This document shows positions 26,472 through 37,909 of a stretch of 64,000 bases of DNA, in pieces (positions within the stretch are counted from its first letter, which is position 1; every line of letters begins with the position of its first letter). The DNA is taken from positions 2,845,081 through 2,909,080 of the forward strand of contig JAQFVV010000063.1 of the NCBI GenBank assembly GCA_028023455.1, read 5' to 3'. Under the pieces are notes generated by a model. It did no database searches. It was not told where the DNA came from and saw only the letters and a program-made list of their open reading frames with translations. Source of the stretch: Epiperipatus broadwayi. Its lineage: Eukaryota > Onychophora > Udeonychophora > Euonychophora > Peripatidae. A program made the translations under genes and the position numbers.

Positions 26472-27230
26472 GTAAATATAGAACTTTCTGGATAGTTATT
26501 TTAAATCCTTTTAGAAAAAAAACAACAACAAAAAAAGCAATAAAAACCCAGTTAAAAAAATTACATATCAATAAATGTTACTGAATTGTTAACAAATAAA
26601 AAAAAACAGCATTTGAGCCAAGATGATAAAAAGTAGTATATTTTATTTATTGGATTTTAAACAGGAAAAAAAACCTTTTATAACCTATGGCTGCAAAAAT
26701 TCAAATCATGTTTTTCATAATAAATTGATTTCTGATACATAAGTATGCATAAGCAGATCATTTGTAACACACACTTTTAAAAAAGCTAGTAAAAAAGAGT
26801 AAAAAAATGGGAGTGTGTGATTTGCTTTTATTTATTATCTTACTTTTGTTTGTGTGTGTGCGTACATGCCTGTGAGGTTATTTTTTATTTTGCAAGTTTT
26901 TTAAGTTCAGTTTTTATATATATATAAATTCTAAAACTAATAATTAAATTTACTTTGTTTTATATTTATTTTAAAAAATAAAAATTAATTATTAAAGCGA
27001 AATCAATCTTGTATGATAAATAGCTTGGGAATTTGAATACCCTGGAGGGTATTGAGCATATAATAATTCTGTTCAGTTAATCCAAACAAATATTTTTTCT
27101 TCTTAATTATGTTATTCAGTTGAAAATCAATCCTCAAACTTCAGGTCTCAATAGATCATTTTATCATTATACAATTATTTAAAAAAAGCATAAATTTTCA
27201 ACTACTATTAAATTATTAGATAGATTGGAG
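26472..27230. other. AT-rich non-coding DNA, nothing recognised
   Basis: Contains a (TG)n run at about 26850-26862 and TA run near 26917. No coding frame. Confidence 0.5.
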
Positions 27231-27231
27231 T

Positions 27232-27325
27232 GAGGTGGGTGGTGTGAAAGTCTGTGCTCATATACCCTATATTACATATATATATATAGCCACAGGTATA
27301 TAACAAGCCTGTGTTTCAGTTATTT
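27232..27325 (+). mobile_element. Element E fragment (3' part)
   Basis: gtgtgaaagtctgtgctcat then the ccctata, TA-rich, acaggtatataacaagcctg and tttcagtt strings match the 3' portion of element E at 26430-26451 and 56926-57086. The hammerhead portion is missing: a 5' truncation. Confidence 0.7.
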
Positions 27326-27399
27326 ATTCCATTAAAGAAAGAAAGTTTTTCCAAGTTTAATCCAATTTTTTCGCTTTTTTTTTCCTGCTTCTTTCTGGG

Positions 27400-28600
27400 A
27401 AGTCTGCCAAGTATTTTATTTAGTTGAGGTGTGTTTGTGTTTACTTCCAGTAGATAGCTAGTGAAAGTATCCATGATACGATATCATTAGAATACTTTTT
27501 AAATTGAATGGTACTATGATTGATTGTGATATGTTTTTGTTGCTGTTGTCCACATTGATTTTCTTACTATCTTCCAGTTCTGACGTCTGTTCTAGTGACA
27601 TTTTATTTTCATGTTCAATGTGTTAGCTAATATTTTTTTCCTTTGCGCATTGACGGTATGAGGTAGCTCTCATGTTACATTGAGCACAGTATAGTTTAGG
27701 GCAATTGCTGATAAGATGACATTCTCTTTACTATGGAAGCACTGAGGTTTTAATCTTTATTAAAATAGCATTGCTTTTTGATTAATTATTTGTGTCAGAA
27801 TATTATCAGGGATTTATATTTTTTGCAGCTTTAGTTTAAAATTCTATCTATTACTGGGTATTGAAATGGGTATATATTTTTAAGATATGTCAGATGAAAA
27901 TATATTACTTCCCCAAATAGCTCCATTAGTTTCCTACGTCATAGCACAGGGCGGGTCGCGAACCCAGAACTATATGATTGCAAGTCGGTTGCGATGACCA
28001 CTCGGCTAAGAAGTCTTGACCTGTAGCTCCATTAGTTTGATGACACCACCAATGGAATAATTGAGGTAGATATTTTTAAGTAGGCCTGCGATATGGTTTT
28101 TCTATTTGGGTTAAATATAATTAGTGTGTATCCATCCATCCAATGTTTTAATTTTTTTTGGAAGTGACTTTTTTATTTTCACTTTCAAATTCTACTATTA
28201 GGACTCTCAGGTTTGAGTTTTCTGCAGTATGCTCATGTTCCACTGGTTTTTCATTGATCTTGTTAAATAAAATTCTTTGGGGAATCTGCGTAGATAGAAG
28301 TACTTGTCTGTGAACATCATTATTAATGAGTGATCTCTCCAGAATCATTTGAATGATTTAATATATCCTTTGGAATCACTGAGTTAAATAGTTCCATTAT
28401 TTTTGTTAGTTTGTCATTGGTAGAAGCTTCTTAAGATTCCTAGTGTCAATGTCCATTGTCATTGTTAATAAATGTATTCTATAAGATCTTCAATGGTTTG
28501 TTCAATGACTTCTAGAAATTGGGTATATTCTCATTCTATTGAATGCTTCTAATCTGCTTTTATTTTTTCAATCTGCTGAAAAATTGCTTTTTTAATACTT
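27400..28600 (-). pseudogene. Degraded LINE ORF1-like sequence
   Basis: Read on the minus strand, broken frames give protein-like text. Around 28348-28148 an open stretch of about 66 residues is rich in E, K and N. Around 27720-27600 the frame reads ECHLISNCPKLYCAQCN followed by MRATSYRQCAK. The spaced Cys and His residues with NCP-x4-C-x2-C resemble the tandem zinc knuckles at the end of the gag-like ORF1 of non-LTR elements. A shift just upstream breaks the first knuckle, and stops interrupt the rest. The SINE at 27933-28023 is inserted within it. No reverse transcriptase is visible downstream. The identity is a family-level inference from the cysteine pattern and could be wrong. Confidence 0.4.
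27918..28038 (-). mobile_element. tRNA-Val-like SINE with 15-bp TSD
   Basis: Element 27933-28023 is flanked by exact copies of tagctccattagttt (27918-27932 and 28024-28038). On the minus strand it begins GTCAAG, has a box-A-like TAGCCGAGTGGTCA and box-B-like GGTTCGCGACC, and ends GCTATGAC without a poly(A) tail. It is more diverged than the other copies. It interrupts the LINE ORF1 remnant, so it is the younger insertion. Confidence 0.85.
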
Positions 28601-29389
28601 CTGTATAGAAATTATTTGTGTTTTTTCCACATGTGATCAGTGGCAATGAATATCATGGCTGGACACTTATCTGTGTCCATACTTTTATATGATCCTTAAG
28701 GGATTATAAACTCTTTAAAAAAATTAAAGGGTTGATCTACATATAATAATTAAAATATTTAATTTACTGAAATGTTTCAGTAAAATATCAGCATTTCACA
28801 GGATTTACAGGCTCGATTTTAAAATGTTGTGAACACTAGCCACCTTCTGGTGACCATATTGTTATTATCATCATCATAATCATCATTGGTGTTATTGTTT
28901 ATAAAAAATTTAATGGATTATTACATTATATATATTTTGATATAGTTAAAACTTTCATTTCATTATACATTCTTGAAACATGACTTTTTCAGTTGTATTT
29001 ATCATATGTTTCAAGAATATGGTGGAGTAGAAATTTAAGTCTAACAAAATAAAATAAAAATATTAATCATGGAAAAAGAGAGAAATTGGGTTATTTCATG
29101 TGGTTATGCTTGATTAAAAACAAATATATTTATAACTAACTAAAGTTTAAACTTTGTATTTGAAATAAAGATAATCTTTAGCTTAATAAGTGATTAGTAA
29201 TAATGATTCATGTATTTATTTGAAATGATTAATGTCAAAGTTGTGAATAAAGAAATTTTGAACATTTGTAAATCAATGTGTAATCATATATTAATCAAAA
29301 TATTTTAAAATAAAGTTTATCAATATAGCAATGTAAAAAAATAAAGAATAGCTAATAACCAGCTTACAGCAGTGCATGACACCCTGACT
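28601..29389. other. AT-rich non-coding DNA
   Basis: A 17-bp inverted repeat (attcttgaaacatga at about 28970 and its inverse at about 29003-29019) could form a small hairpin. Nothing else recognised. Confidence 0.5.
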
Positions 29390-31005
29390 AGCATTTAACC
29401 ATTCATATTTAAATAAAACAAATTTCATTAAAATCACACAATACTAATGTTCCCACATGAATGTCCAACTTTCCATAATTTATGTATATTCACACAATTG
29501 TACCTCTTATTTAATACATTGTCTGTCATATTTATAAATTTATAAAATATGACTTTTGATTTTCCTTCAATATATATAACAGAGTAATTTTGTAGTAGGA
29601 TTGAGGAAATAGTCACATAATAGATCGGGTCAGATATCCATTTATTTATCTGTCTTCTCTCATGTATTGATATAGATGTTGCTGTATGTACTTTAAATCC
29701 TGGAGACATATTGAAAAGGGCAAAAAACATAATTTGCCAAAAAAGGCTTTTCTATGATAATTTTATATGTTGTAATCTTTGTTGCTTGTATATATGTATT
29801 TTTAAACATATTTGACTACTGTTCAAAGAGTTATATATCATACATATGACACACAATGTATTAAGCAAGTAGTATAATTGGGTGAATACATATAAGTTAT
29901 GGAAAGTTGTCATTCATGTGGGAAAATTAGTGTTGTGTGACTTTATTGAGAATTTTTTTTTGTTTAAATATGAATGGTTAAATGTTATTCCGGATGACAT
30001 ACATTGCTATAAACTGGGTGTAGCTATTATTTATTTTTTATATTGAATATTGTAGAGTTTATTACAGAGTATTTTGATTATTATATTTATTTAATCTGAT
30101 TATATTCAACTTGGGTCTAAAGTAAAGCAGGACTTCTTTTACTTCAATAAAAAATTAAAACAAAAGAGCTATTATACATTTAATAAAAAAACTGGCTCAG
30201 GAAATGTCAGTTAATAGAAATTGATAATTTTTTTGGTAACATTAATGGTTAAAGGGTATTTCTATTTACATGGATATTATCTCTTCATTTTCATTCTTTA
30301 TTATAATAACAATCCATGGAAATATTTCATTCAATATTAAAAATTAAATGCTGCCTAATGCTATACTATCCTAGAAGAAAGGCCTGAATGTAAATTCATT
30401 CTTAAATAACTCAAAACAGTCAATGATTGCAAATGTATTCCTGGGGTAGTTTATAACATACGTTGTAGTTGTCATAAAATTTATATAAGTCAGAGTAAAT
30501 TAAGTCTTAATGAAAGAGTTAAAGTTCATAAGAATAGAGTTAAAAATAGATATCAAAACTCATCTTTGTATATTCATGAACTAAATACAGATCATAAAAT
30601 ATTTGCCAATGCAGAGGTTAGCTTTTATAAAAAAAAAAAAAAAAGGGAATTGAAAAGAAGAATAAAAAAAACTCTGATGATAATATTTTTTTGAATCTGA
30701 AGCCAATCAATCTTATGAAGACATCCTTTGATGTTAAAAGAAGATGGTTCTTGAAATGAATTATGGAAAGACTATTTTGTTTTCTATATATACATTATAT
30801 GTTTAGTTTAATTTCACTTGAGAAAATCTATCTGTTAATAGATGAAACCATAGTTGTGTAAAAATTTTAATAAAATTTGGTCATTTTGGCCTGTTATATG
30901 AATTTCTACTTTAATTCAATATATATACATAAATTATGAAAAAGTGTCTGTTTGTGTGAAAAAATTAGTGTTGTGTGATTTTAATGAGATTTTTTTTTGT
31001 TTAAA
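29390..31005 (+). mobile_element. Decayed Penelope-like element with repeated termini
   Basis: Three related copies of one terminal sequence are present: inverted at 29390-29492, direct at 29882-29987 and direct at 30917-31005. All hold ttatg(g)aaa, tagtgttgtgtga (or its inverse) and a T run followed by gtttaaatat. The two direct copies bracket a GIY-YIG-like coding remnant at 30422-30630. Penelope-like elements characteristically carry such pseudo-LTRs with a truncated inverted copy in front, so the architecture fits. The reverse transcriptase between 29990 and 30420 is not readable. At 30836-30860 the string gatgaaaccatag resembles the GAAA side of a lost hammerhead. Confidence 0.6.
30422..30630 (+). 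pseudogene. GIY-YIG endonuclease remnant (Penelope-like)
   Basis: The frame reads NDCKCIPGVVYNIRCSC, then HKIYISQSKLSLNERVKVHK, then NRVKNRYQNSSLYIHELN and TDHKIFANAEVSFY. This matches the layout of the GIY-YIG endonuclease of Penelope-like elements: the GIY position is GVVY, the YIG position YIS (glycine lost), followed by the conserved L-x2-R-x3-H helix and the later H-x-L-x4-H pair. Cysteines before and after the first strand match those in the better copy at 53.8 kb. A run of A at 30629-30644 probably breaks the frame, and no upstream start exists. It is a broken copy, clearly diverged from the one at 53.8 kb. Confidence 0.7.
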
Positions 31006-31589
31006 TATTTATATATATAATTTATCATATCACTTGATTATATAATGAATATGTAAAACTAAAGTTGTTGCATGGTACATCCACTATCTTCAATAAGTGC
31101 AATAAAATAAACTAATTGGAACATCTACATTTCACATTTTGAAATAAAATAAATATAAAGTAATAGCTAAATTTATCAAATTATTAATTATTAATGATGG
31201 GTTGGTTTTGAATAAAATGAACTCAACATCTGAGTTATGATCTATGCAATGATAGTATAAAAGATCTTACATATGTGTAAATATTGCTCTGATCAAGCCA
31301 GTTGACATCATTGATAATAGTTTTCAATTGATTTCTAGCTCCATATTATATTTTATTCTTATACATAATATTGAAAGATACTTTATAAAAGTTTAATACG
31401 TTCTGATTAAAAAAAAAGTTAATATCAATAATATTCTCATTGCAACTACTAAATATAATAAATCCCTTAATATTAGTAAATGAATTATCCAAATTTATCT
31501 GTAGGGCATATTCTTGAATAAGAAATTGTTTTAAGTATGGGTGGTAGTAGAGTATATATTGTATTGGTCAAAGTTTTATGTTAACTCAA
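31006..31589. other. AT-rich non-coding DNA, nothing recognised
   Basis: No ORF, repeat or RNA that I can support. Confidence 0.5.
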
Positions 31590-33900
31590 TACGATTCACA
31601 GCCTGGGTAAAAGTACCTCGAATCCAACCATACACAAGATCAAAGATCAAGAATAATTATGGATTCTACTCTGTTTACCCACTATCTAAATCTACCAACT
31701 AATTAACAACATTTTCAAGGCAAGCAATTAATCTTCTCTAAATTCCAGCCAGCAGCATCAACGGTGGAACATGAGCCTAGACTAATTCTAACATTTAACT
31801 CTAACATTTATTTTAATTACACCTATTCATAAATTTCAAAATAGGAATGTTATGTGTGTGACCTTGAGTCATCAGATAGTAGCACAGTAATAAAATAGAA
31901 ATGCTAGTTTTAGAATAATATTAATGGAAATGAATCACAGATAGATTAACTTCACATATATATTTAATAAAAACGTCAATATGATTTTTAATGTCTCACT
32001 GATTTATTTCATTGTTTGTTAACATCAATTTTGATCATATAAATTATTATGCCTCTTGTAAGGAAGCGGTATAGTTTATATGCCAATTTAGACAAATGAA
32101 ATGATTAAAGTTCTATGGTAGACACCCACTCAAATATGTGATATAAGAACAAATCTTTAACAGTTCTATTTTGAATAACTTTAATATAAGTAAAAAATAT
32201 TCTGAGAAAGAAATAATTTGATCATATTTTTAGAAATTAGCTTCAAAGAGAGTGACATGCTTAATATTCACAACTAAATACATCACTCATAGTAAAATAT
32301 AAATAATATGATCAGACCATCATCAACACACCATGATGTGCTTAGAAACAATAGAAATTAAACGGACCCAGCATTTGACATGACATAACCAGTACAAACT
32401 CAATTCCCTTGCCCCATTCTAGTAATGCCAAGAAATAAAAATGAATGGTCTATGCAGTTTGCAAACCTCCAGACATTTCAGGTGAAAAATCAGGAATCAC
32501 CAAGGCTTGCTAAGCTCAGCTTACCCCAGGTCTTCCTAATTTTGTCTTTTATATCCTGATAAGAAAATTTATAGCCAGTGAAACTATCATGTGATATAAT
32601 TCTGATTTAGCAATCACTAAGACAAAACAGGCAATCAAGCAAAGTGCTGGTGAGACAAAATACAAATATTGGAAAAATAAATTTTAAAATTAATAAATGA
32701 AAATGGCACTGAGCCATGAAAGATTATACAGATATTGTACGGATTGACCAAGATCAGATCAATACAAAATAAGCCTAAATATTATTACAAATATTATTTC
32801 TCTGGGTGACACGTCTATCCCTTCAAAACAAAACCCACCAATATTTTAAATTTAACATTTTACACTCTCTCTTACTGTTTAGCAAGAAGAAACTTTCTGA
32901 ACCCCTCTCCCTTTTATTCTTTTAAAATGAAATAACATAATTAAATAAAGTTTCACACTTGACCCAGAATTTCCCCGAAAACAAAACCGTATATGCATAA
33001 AATATTTTCAAAATATATAAAGTAAAACAAAATTATTTCACCTCAACAAAAGGGTGCTCCAAGTAATAATCATTTAGAGCAAAAGAGTTATTTATTTACC
33101 GACAGATGTTGGTCGGGAAATAGGAAGCAAAATTATTTAATTATAAAACTTTTGTTGAGATGGAACAAATTGGCATATAGATATCATTTTAAAATCAGAC
33201 ATTTATAAAGCTTTAACAAATACATTCATAGGTAAATAATTTATATCTTTCTAAGCCACTTTCAGAAAAGTTTTGCATTAATAGAGGCATAATTTTAAGA
33301 TGGACACAGTTAGAGCAGAGACATTAAATTTAAATTATAGCAAGTCAAAACTACTGAGTTTAGTTAATAAAATAGTTACATTTAATTAAGGGGAATTCAT
33401 TTAAGAAGACATTTAGTTGTAGTGAAATTAAATTATAAGGTCAACTGGAATTTGAAAAATAAATTAGGTGGTTAGAAATGAACAATTGAAAAAATATTAC
33501 CTAATTTATTCTGAATCCTTTTTAGAAATCTAGATCCCATGACAAAATACGAATTTGGAGTGATCTTTCATTATTTCTGCACAGGCATAGCTAGCTATGA
33601 GTTTGATTTAAGAGTTCAACAGTTTGGCAGTCCAAAATTCAAACATTTGATGAAATTTCCCCGGCTTTATGGTACTTTGGTGATCATACTTGGGACAATG
33701 AGGAAACAGGCAGGCTAAAAACCATTCACACCACTACTATGCTTTTATGCATATCTATATTTGTTTAAAAATAAAACCGGTGTGGATTTACCTTGCACTG
33801 ACTGAACAAATTTATGACTGGCTGACACCTATTGTTCTCATGGGCTATTTATACATTTTCAGAATATTTTTTGAAAATTCCCCTTTTTATTAACCCAAGG
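31590..33900. repeat. Possible long dispersed repeat 'D', copy 2
   Basis: Bases about 31610-31775 match 2621-2795 (see copy 1). The block continues in mixed-composition DNA to about 33900, with islands at 32330-32560 and 33530-33720 but no credible coding frame. A small inverted repeat (accgacagatgttggtcgg) lies at about 33098-33116. Extent is uncertain. Confidence 0.35.
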
Positions 33901-36900
33901 CCAAGTGTATATATTGAATTCAGGTGACCATAATCATCAATCTAAAATATTTTAGCATTGTATTCTTAAGATCCACTCTCCTGATAAACCCAGTGATTTT
34001 ATTGTTTCAGATCTATTTTAAATTTAATATAGATTTGAAGAATTTTTCTTTCAAATATCTTTTCCGTTTTACTTTTAATTTAATTAGAAATTCCATTACT
34101 ATTTTGTTAATGGACTTTCTTTTGTTTTATGCTAAAGAATGTAACCAGGGTTTATTGTGAAAGTAAATCTCCAGAATAAAATATTTTGACTTTAAAAAAA
34201 AAAATATATTAAAAATTTATTTATTGATTTTTATAAAAGTTTCCATCTGTAATTATATATATATGTATTTGCGCATATATATATGGGCCTCTCCAATATT
34301 GATAATTAAAATTTTAAATATAAAATTTTTAGATTTTATTTACTTATTAACTGGTCTAAAAATTAAACACATACAAGATGGCAGATGGAAAGTTTTACAA
34401 ACATCATTACACATGTGGATCTGGTTTGATCCTAGTTTAGAAATCTAGAAAGATGTAAAGTGTAGACCTGGCCTACAGATCCATTGCTTCAATATATATG
34501 AGTGTGTGTGTATATATATACTTATATTATTTGATTTTATATATATATATATTTGTAAAATAGGAACATATATTTACAGCAAATAACATAAAAATGATTT
34601 TTAGTATATAAAAATTAATATTTAATTCTTTCATTCCCATAATCACAGAGTTTTGTTCAAAGGGTTGTATGGTTAATGAAGTGTGCATCTGCTTCAACTG
34701 ACTTCTACCCATAGTTGAAGCTATTGCTTTTTTTCCAAACATCTATTCTTAATTGAAGAACAAAACCCTAGGTAATGAGCATCATTTTATTGACCATAAA
34801 ACAAATATGTTTCTATGTGCTGAAATCTTGGCCAGTGACAAAAAAAATTGACTTAATAATGAAAAAAAATAGTTCTCATACTGATGAGAATGAATAGTGT
34901 TTATAAAGCAAATATAATATTATTAATTTGTAATTAATATTTTACTAGTACTCCAAACACTATTAGAAGAGAACCATCTGTTTTTCAAAAACTTAATTAT
35001 TTTTTATGAGTTACAATTTAATTAAATTATTGATTAATAAAAACAAAATCCTTCATCTGGAGATTTTTAAAGATGATATTACTAATCCTTCTGTTTTCTT
35101 TCATGTTCTTGAAGCTAGTGCTATTTGCTGGTTTTGCATTTGTTTGATAATAGAAAGTGAAATCAAAATAATATTGATTTATTAGTTTAAAAAAATCTGA
35201 AGAGATCAGTATTCAACAGAGGGAATTTTTTTTAAAAAGGAGCTGACAATCTGCTTCAAAATGCTGATTGGTAAATTCTTTGAGAGAACTATTGCAAGGC
35301 TTCTTGTAAACTCCCCTTCTTATTGTTGTTAGTGGTTAGCAAAAAAATGAACTTTATTTATAGTTAATTTAAATATTTATGATTATTTTTACAAAATATT
35401 TGTATTGTAGTTATTAAGAGGAATCTTTTCAGAATTCTTCAGGTTTTTTATATATTTTACATTTAAAAATACAACTGAAGAATGTAGAATTTCGTAATAT
35501 TTAAATAATTATCAATATAATTTTAAACTTTACAACAGAATTTTATTGCTATATGATGATTTAACAAAAATTTATTCAGGTTTTACAAATGAATTTTATT
35601 TTACAAAAATTTCATTAATTTAATTTTTTCATTGGCATTATACATACTTTAAAACAGGCTAAAACCTGTATCAAATGCACCTTGAAATATTTGTAATAGT
35701 CAAGCAAATATTATTTTTCCAATAGAGGGACCTCACAAACCAAGACCCAAGATGGTGACTTTTATAAAGATAGGAGTGGCTGTCTTATCTTTAACTTAAA
35801 TTTCTACTTATATAGGCCAATCTGAAGCATCCTGATTTGGGAGCATGAAGTTGTTCTCTTTACTGTTTAAGTCTACAATTTCCTTAATCAATTAATCTTT
35901 GCAAAATTTTATGATTTACAGCGAGTTAATGTTATGATCTTAATACTGGAAAATCTGTAACTATTGTATAGTTGTAATTATATTTTAGTGAGTGCACAGA
36001 AAGTATATGTAAATATTTTAATAATTAGTAGGAAAAAATAATTGCTCTAATTATATATTCACTTTCTTTCACTTTATAAATGTTTTTCTATATTTGCCAA
36101 ATTCAAATTAAATCAAGCAAAATTTATTAAATTCTCATATAGAATAATAGTTTAAATACTAAAGTCAAATATTGAATGTTTAGAAAAATCACCACTAGAA
36201 ACAACATGAGAAACAATCATCGTTAATCTAAAAATTCTAAAATATAATTAAATATAGTGAGTAATATGCCTACATATAATACTGCTTATGTACTTTATAT
36301 ATGTATATTAAATTCTCAGCCAAAATTTTAAAAAAAATTCTGCTTGTGGTAAGTTACATACTATAATTTAACAATAGTATTTGATCACCATCAGTAGACA
36401 TTTGCCATTATTTATCACTCACTTAACACTATTGAGATACTAGTGTCTCAATATTTAGAACTACAATAAAAACTAATATATTTTTTATACATGTACATTT
36501 AAATTCTCATATGGTACTTCAAAGAATAGTAACAAACTTAAGCTAAACAATAGAAAATAAAGGGAAAAAGCATTAAAACAGATATTTTTAAGAAGGATTA
36601 AGAGACTTTCTTCCTGTACATGATTGATAATGGTTAAAAATGATGTAACCTATGCATTTAAAATAATATGTAATAATACAACCTTTAACATATATATTAA
36701 CAGAATTAAAGTATTAATAAAGTATGCTCATAGACATTATGTAAAGCAATAATTCAGACAATGAACTAAAAGTGTAATAATTATTAATATATATTTATTT
36801 TGAATTATTCATTTTTGCATATTCACAGAGGAAAAACATAGCATCTTTGTGACTGAATTATAGAATATAGGTATATTATTTCCATATTATAAATTTAGTA

Positions 36901-36929
36901 CATTGATTTTTGCAAATTAAAAAAAAATT
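33901..36929. other. AT-rich non-coding DNA, nothing recognised
   Basis: Short open frames (33924-34160, 34224-34448 plus; 34527-34742 minus) are AT-driven and match nothing I know. TA tracts lie at about 34254-34265, 34510-34520 and 34539-34551. Confidence 0.5.
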
Positions 36930-37069
36930 CTGTAGTATAATTTTCACTACACCACTCTCACACAAAGTAGAAACTGATTTTTATCCATTTTTAACATCTC
37001 TTGGAAGAATGTAATCATAAACATATGAACAAAGATGTGAAAAAGATTTATGATCCCTAAGATTCACAT

Positions 37070-37105
37070 TTTGTGCTGAACCAGCACTGATAAATTGGTC
37101 CAGAC
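37070..37105 (-). ncRNA. Hammerhead relic, left arm of element F
   Basis: The minus strand retains GGACCAA, the perfect stem-loop GTGCTGGTTCAGCAC and AAAA, but CTGATGA has become TTTATCA, so the catalytic core is lost. Confidence 0.55.
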
Positions 37106-37539
37106 CCCAATCTCTTATATATATCTTTATCATTGTTTAGTATTATAATTATGTCTCCACAAGGTATTAAAAATGGATAGAAACCAGTCTCTACCTTGCA
37201 TGAAAATGGTGTAGTAAAAATTACACTACAGAAATATTATTCATTATTGGTTATTCTCTAGTCTAATGAATGGCTAATAAAAATTATTAACATATTTCAT
37301 TAAATGATTTGTGTCAAAGTTATGAGGCAGCATATTTGACACTTATCGATTAAATGGTATTGAAATAGTTGCAGCTTTACTTCATTAATATCTTCACACA
37401 AATTTGCATAAATTTGCATTAATACCATTATAGTTCTCAAATAAATTTCAGTAGCCATGAATATGGAACTATGAAATATTCTGAAAGTGTGCTCAGCAGC
37501 AACATTTAATTTTAAATAGCTTCATTATCTGTGTGCAAA

Positions 37540-37541
<2 letters not shown>

Positions 37542-37591
<50 letters not shown>
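37542..37591. repeat. (TA)25 microsatellite
   Basis: Uninterrupted TA array inside foldback element F. Confidence 0.95.
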
Positions 37592-37595
<4 letters not shown>

Positions 37596-37669
37596 TGGTA
37601 GTAAGTTGCTATCCATACATATGTATTGAACAATGATGAAGTTATGTGTAAGAGGGTGTGTGCTCTGGG

Positions 37670-37711
37670 CCAACTGATGAGTGTTGGTTCAGCACAAAAT
37701 GCGCATCTTGG
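37670..37711 (+). ncRNA. Hammerhead-like motif, right arm of element F
   Basis: CCAA, CTGATGA (37674-37680), the stem-loop gtgttggttcagcac, AAAA where GAAA is required, and TTGG (37708-37711) are in the right order. G12 is replaced by A and the distal stem I pairing is absent, so it is probably inactive. Family membership is clear from comparison with 51.5 and 62.4 kb. Confidence 0.6.
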
Positions 37712-37909
37712 AAATCAGATTTTTTTCACGTCTTTGCTCATATGTTTATGATTACATCCCTCCACAAAGTGTTAAAAGTGGATAGAAACCAATCCATACC
37801 TTGTTTAAGAATGGTGAAGTGAAAATTACATTACAGAAATATTATTCATTATAGGATAATCTCTAGTCTAATGAATGACTAATAAAAATTATTAATCAAA
37901 CACTAAGTT

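Larger units (their letters stand above)
36930..37836. mobile_element. Large foldback element 'F' with hammerhead-like arms and an internal direct repeat
   Basis: Arms about 36930-37100 and 37668-37836 are inverted relatives: both carry the hairpin gtgctg/cagcac, ttcac..tcttt, catatgtttatgattacat, a ggata(g)aaa stretch and an attacac/attaca end. In addition 37148-37300 is a direct near-copy of 37752-37905 (ctccacaa, ggatagaaacca, ctctagtctaatga). A (TA)25 array at 37542-37591 sits inside. No coding frame. The mixed inverted-plus-direct arrangement resembles the tandem/inverted terminal repeats of Penelope-like insertions more than a simple MITE. Confidence 0.6.

Noticed and set aside
25961-26584. 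Matching open frames on both strands at 26.0 and 26.4 kb
   Set aside because: They mirror each other because the two palindrome arms are identical; neither is a gene.
2621-33900. Full-length homology between the 2.6-5.3 kb and 31.6-33.9 kb blocks
   Set aside because: Only about 170 bp align convincingly by eye; the rest is listed as uncertain extent.
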